Origin: Paramecium octaurelia
Taxonomy: Eukaryota; Ciliophora; Oligohymenophorea; Peniculida; Parameciidae
Length of the DNA: 24,814 nucleotides
Assembly: GCA_905182995.1 (NCBI GenBank)
Contig: CAJJDP010000136.1
Location: 6,121 to 30,934 of the forward strand
Reading direction: 5' to 3'
Shown: positions 21,001-24,814 of the stretch, piece after piece
How positions within the stretch are numbered: position 1 is the stretch's first letter
How the letters are laid out: every line of letters begins with the position of its first letter
Position numbers and translations under genes: made by a program
The notes under the pieces: model-generated
What the model saw: only the letters and a program-made list of their open reading frames with translations
Databases searched by the model: none
Told to the model about the DNA's origin: nothing

Positions 21001-22402
21001 TAGTATTTTAAGTTCAAATAGTGAATTAAAATTAATCTTCAATTAAGTGAAATTGATTTAAAATAACTGTTTGAATTGCTCTTTGGGATTATTTTTTTTT
21101 AGTCTTTCGGACTACAAAGAATTGACAATCTTTAGTGTTACTAGAATTAAATATAAGAATATGGATGCTTATATCTAAAAGCTTATCAATAGAATAGTAA
21201 ACAATAAGCGCTGATTTAGAATTCTTTATTTATTAGTAACAATGGCAGTTAAGGCAGTGGCATATAGGCTGAAAATATTAAGTTGTTAATACGATAATGC
21301 AAAATACTTGGAAAATAAGCACTCAAAAAAGGAGGAGGAATTTAATTAGATATCAATAAAAATGAGTTCAATATTTATCAATCTATCATCATGTTGAATA
21401 AGGCTAAGGCTGGAGGCGGCATTTCCTTTCAATCGCAGAGTAATCTAAATAAGGAAAATTTTTAAAAATTCATTTTTAAGTTTTAACTATGCAGAAGTTT
21501 ATGCAAATAACCTTATTGAAAATCCCACTCATTTAAGTACATATATTAATCAAATGGAAATCCCATCAAAATAATTATATTTTGATAATAAAACTTTTGA
21601 AACTTTAGCCATAAAACCTTATAAGATTATTGAATAAGGTAAAGTAGTATGGGCTTAACAGCTGATGATTTCCAGTAATTAATAGATCAAGAATTATAAA
21701 ATATATATACAATAATTCTAAGTATTTAAAAGCTATATTTCAATATTATCAATAAATTTTAAAAATCGTTTAAATGAAAAAATGGAGAATTTAGAGAATT
21801 CTTCTTGTTTAATAAAAACTAAAGTTAATTTTGAAAACAAAAGCATCACTTCTAATGAAAAAACAGTTTAAAATCTATATTATGATTAAGATGTTAAAGC
21901 CTTTGATTTAAGTTAGCTTTCTTTTAGTTTTGATCCTTATTTTCAAGATAATAAGATTCTATTAATATAATTACATTGTAAGTCTCAGGATAGCGAATAA
22001 TAATTGGAATACTATATTTATGCTAAAACCTTGAAGTGTTAATAAGGAGAATTTTATGTTGATAGAGGCTGTTATGTCTGTTAATCCACTTAGGGATTCT
22101 ATTCTGTAACATACAATACTACTAAATGTTCAATTTTTGATAAAGAAAAATTTGATAGTATTACATCTAATAAAATAAAACTATTAGAAGGGTTTTGGAG
22201 ACCTAATTCTCTTTCTGATTTTACAGAAAGATGCGTAAAAAATCTTAACTTTTGTTCTGGTGGTTTGGATGTCGGAAATAACCTCTGCATTCAAGGTCAT
22301 CTGGGAGGTTTATGTGAAGAATGTGATAATTTTGATATTAGAGGATACGGAATGTTTTATAAAAATGTGTAGTGTTGTAAGATTTCTAATAACTTCTATA
22401 TG

Positions 22403-22427
22403 GTAAATATACATCAAATAATGATAG
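22403..22427 (+). other. 25-nt intron of the surface-protein gene
   Basis: GTAAATATACA...TGATAG. Removal creates ITSIWALISIIITLRSIEKS, the first membrane helix of the C-terminal domain. A one-base shift just upstream (about 22380) is still needed to link it to the second Cys domain. Confidence 0.82.
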
Positions 22428-22540
22428 GGCTTTAATCTCTATTATAATAACGTTAAGAAGTATTGAAAAATCTAATAGATTATTTTCATCCCTAAAAATT
22501 AGATAAAGATTTAGTAAAATCATTTTTAAATTAGATTAAG

Positions 22541-22565
22541 GTATTTTTGTAGACTAATATTAAAG
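22541..22565 (+). other. 25-nt intron of the surface-protein gene (AAG 3' end)
   Basis: GTATTTTTGTAG...ATTAAAG. Removal joins FSKIIFKLDQ to DHESILIKMLLNYLW through a split Asp codon, restoring a motif I recognise as conserved in the family. Confidence 0.8.
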
Positions 22566-22942
22566 ATCATGAAAGCATCCTCATTAAAATGTTGCTGAAC
22601 TATTTGTGGATATTTTCTGTTATATTTACTTTCAACACTTATTTTTCATTTTCTTTAAATTTCATTGAATTGACAAGCAATTCTTCATATTTTATGGCTA
22701 ACAATTTAGATTGCTATCTATCTTCAATATAAAATTTTGAACTTATCTATTTCAGAATAATTGCTATGTTGAGTTTGATAGCCATATAATTTTTAATAAT
22801 TTGGATTGGGTTCGTTTGTTATGCTAAATGTAAAAACTAGACTTTAAACAACAGTATCCTTTCAAATACATTATTATATTTATTTGTATCCAATTATGCT
22901 GCTTTGATCAAATAGTAATTTATTAAATCATAGCATTCTTAG

Positions 22943-22968
22943 GTTTTGTTCAATTGTATCAAAATGAG
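22943..22968 (+). other. 26-nt intron of the surface-protein gene (GTTT...GAG)
   Basis: GTTTTGTTCAATTG...AATGAG. Removal joins IIAFL to EISNISYIQGVVSLLYG through a split Glu codon. Both ends deviate from GTA...TAG, so it needs transcript proof. Confidence 0.62.
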
Positions 22969-23638
22969 AAATTTCAAATATATCCTATATATAAGGAGTT
23001 GTTTCCCTATTATATGGAACAAATAATCATATGCTTTGGATTATTATTTTAGCTGTTCCAGGTCTTGGAGTAATTGGGATATTAATCCCCTTTACTTTAT
23101 TTTTTTTAATGTATATGAATAGGGAACAACTAGATTAAATTAAGCTAAGAAGGCATATTTGTTATTTATTTAATGAATATAATTCGGATAGTTATTATTG
23201 GGAATAAATTAAACTATCAAAAAAAACAATCATCATCATTATCTTGACTTTTTTTGAAACCGATGTATTATTAACTGCCTCTTGCTTGGACTATGCTTGC
23301 TTTTCTACCAATTGCTAGCCGTAAAATAGAAGCCATACATCATTTAAAGCTTGAACTTCTTAGATATTAGAACAGGATAAATTTGCTCTATCACTATATT
23401 TATTAGCGCAGTAAAATATGTATCAGAAAAGGGTAGTGTTGCAGCCTTATCAATCCTCCTTCAAATTTTATTATAATTTAATGCATTAGATTATGCTAAC
23501 CATTTATTATCGATATATTTAGAGTCTATTTTAAGAAATAAAAATTACCTTTTATAGAGCAATTTTACAAAATTATAAGATCAATAAAAGCAGATTGTTT
23601 TCTTACTAAATATATTAATAATTAATTAAAGAAATTGA

Positions 23639-23755
23639 ATAATAGAGAGTATCGTCGAAAGACCAATTTCGCTAAATTACGAAGTCACCTAATATAAATA
23701 TCAAAACTGTAAATAGGAAACTAAAAGTAATGAGCATTTATAATTAGACATATGA
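23639..23755 (+). other. Possible continuation of the surface-protein C-terminal tail
   Basis: After TGA 23636 the same phase stays open to TGA 23753 and reads IIESIVERPISLNYEVTQYK, similar in style to the polar cytoplasmic tails of this family. The TGA at 23636 may therefore be another lesion rather than the natural end. Confidence 0.35.
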
Positions 23756-24185
23756 TTTCAATGATTACCTCATAATCAACAATCAGATATCGTTAAATCG
23801 TAACAATAAATGATGTAGAAGTGAACAAACTAGTTAGTCCTTGAGCTTGAAGATATTTCATTTTTAAATTATTGTAAAACAATATCATCAACAATCATAT
23901 GATCAGTATAATCTCCCTATAAACATTATGATGCTAACATATTTTGATATCTAAGTTTCTCTTGCAAATATGGATGGAGTATTAAACTTTTTTTTAATTG
24001 AACATAATTTAGCCAATGCTATCCAAGAGAATGGTTATAGAAGATGATCTAATAATTATTGCACCTAAGTCTTCTCAATTTTTAAATTGCTATTCAACTA
24101 TTTAAAATATCAATCCAAAAAATTCCTGCATTATTATATATATTAATTAATTCCAATAGTCTTGAAATATTTTATTAGAGCTACT
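23756..24185. other. Weakly coding or noncoding AT-rich stretch
   Basis: Short protein-like pieces occur in changing plus-strand phases (for example VSLANMDGVLNFFLIEHNLA near 23950-24010), but no continuous gene can be supported. Confidence 0.3.
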
Positions 24186-24461
24186 GATCATAAATATGAA
24201 ACCTTTTCTATCAAAATACTAATTGTCTCAATACTTTATCTCAATCGATTCTTTTGAAATTTTAGCCATTTTTAACCCAAATCCTAGTATGATATAGTAT
24301 GCAATAATGAAGGTAAGAAAGTTAAAATTTCATTCAATATTATTAATAATAAACTATATATAAAGAACGATCACCAAATTAAAAATACCAGCTCACTTTT
24401 TTTTTTTTTAGATTTTTCTAAATCTTTCCACAGTTACACCAAGCTATATAAAACCTATTGA
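24186..24461 (+). pseudogene. Possible coding remnant, family unknown
   Basis: One phase runs 91 codons with a single TGA at 24255. It contains CNNEGKKVKISFNIINNKLY and SLFFFLDFSKSFHSYTKLYK, a composition that looks coding. There is no start codon context, family motif or intron evidence, and chance is a real alternative in DNA this AT-rich. Confidence 0.22.
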
Positions 24462-24814
24462 TTAATTTGTATCATTTTTTAGATTCTGAATACCATAAAG
24501 CTCAACTGATTTTATATTTATATATTTAATTAGTTTAGAGTAGAAATTTTATTGATATTAATACCATCTAGAGATTATTAATAATACATTTTAGCATGAC
24601 AATGGTATAATTAAAAAAAATGAAATAATATGGAAAAGAAAAACTTTTTTTTTGATTTAAAAGTATTCTTGAACTCTTAATACTGTATAAGTTGCTTTCT
24701 AAAAAAATAATTAAATTTAATTGAAAATCTTCCTTTAATCCTATTAACTTTTTATTCTTAAACTATTTAATCAAATTTATGATTGAACTATATCATTGTT
24801 TTTTTGGCCTTAAT
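24462..24814. other. AT-rich right edge, nothing recognised
   Basis: Long A and T runs and no family-like frame on either strand. Confidence 0.5.

Larger units (their letters stand above)
15235..23638 (+). pseudogene. Giant cysteine-rich, beta-helix-like, seven-TM surface protein; frame damaged
   Basis: ATG 15235 gives a hydrophobic leader (MTKVLYLSFLLRTVLTDYIF). Residues about 200-410 resemble a LamG/concanavalin-type domain (FTFTGWFKINEI, LWHLLYLTLDESKLDF). Residues about 415-935 are furin/growth-factor-receptor-like Cys repeats (CHKSCDECDGPTNQNCLSC). From 18091 to about 21480 runs an Asn/Ile-rich repeat like a right-handed beta-helix (pectin-lyase fold), with GGA and NC turns. A second Cys domain (22020-22380: CYVCQSTQGFYSV, LLEGFWRPNS, GLCEEC) precedes about seven membrane helices (22390-23500) with the signatures DHESILIKMLLNYLWIFSVI, QLDQIKLRRHICYLFNEYN and KPYIIQSLNFLDIRTGQICS. 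From memory this is a large Paramecium multigene family; function unknown, presumably a surface receptor or adhesin. Five short introns fit. Unexplained lesions remain near 18985, 19497 (TGA), 20925-21124, 21478, 22380, 22930 and 23286. Confidence 0.85.

Noticed and set aside
22099..22290. 63-codon minus-strand ORF
   Set aside because: Antisense to the second Cys-rich domain of the surface protein.
1..24814. CRISPR arrays, tRNA, rRNA, bacterial operons, terminal inverted-repeat DNA transposons
   Set aside because: No spaced identical repeats, cloverleaf-like sequence, rRNA-like GC-rich conserved blocks or paired inverted termini were seen by eye. A tRNAscan or Rfam run was not possible.

Overview
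The window looks like Paramecium (ciliate) nuclear DNA, about 70-75% A+T. Recognisable protein families read through TAA and TAG as Gln with TGA as the only stop, and their frames are rejoined by very short introns (22-28 nt, GTA...TAG). A C4A3C3A2 run at a contig edge also resembles Paramecium telomeric repeats. Coding was followed by hand on both strands with this code, so genes that look broken under the standard code become readable.

Layout. (1) 1-1430, minus strand: a decayed tandem array of about 200-bp units encoding a GGGSYD...YxGEYKxGNKVxRWD (MORN-like) repeat. (2) 1584-3039 and 3041-4496: a 1456-bp direct duplication joined by one N, probably an unmerged contig overlap. (3) 4072 to about 6985: a LINE-type (non-LTR) retrotransposon relic with recognisable AP-endonuclease and reverse-transcriptase motifs, written in the ciliate code but broken by TGAs and frameshifts. 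(4) 7058-8384: a secreted H-type-lectin-like gene with three introns. (5) 8695-9676: weak decayed coding. (6) 9743-11394, minus strand: an intact B-box-like/coiled-coil/WD40 gene with one 23-nt intron. (7) 11709-12480 (minus) and 12804-13563 (plus): unrecognised, damaged coding. (8) 13564-14317: a 754-base assembly gap, with the telomere-like bases at its right edge. (9) 15235-23638: a giant cysteine-rich, beta-helix-like, seven-transmembrane surface protein gene with five short introns and about seven further frame lesions. (10) 23639-24814: its possible tail, weak coding and AT-rich DNA.

The genes do not form a pathway. The picture is a low-selection, perhaps subtelomeric or germline-limited, region where members of large Paramecium multigene families (lectin, WD40, giant surface protein, MORN-like repeats) sit beside a dead retroelement. 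No bacterial features, rRNA, tRNA or CRISPR were seen. All family names rest on motif recognition by eye; no database search was possible.
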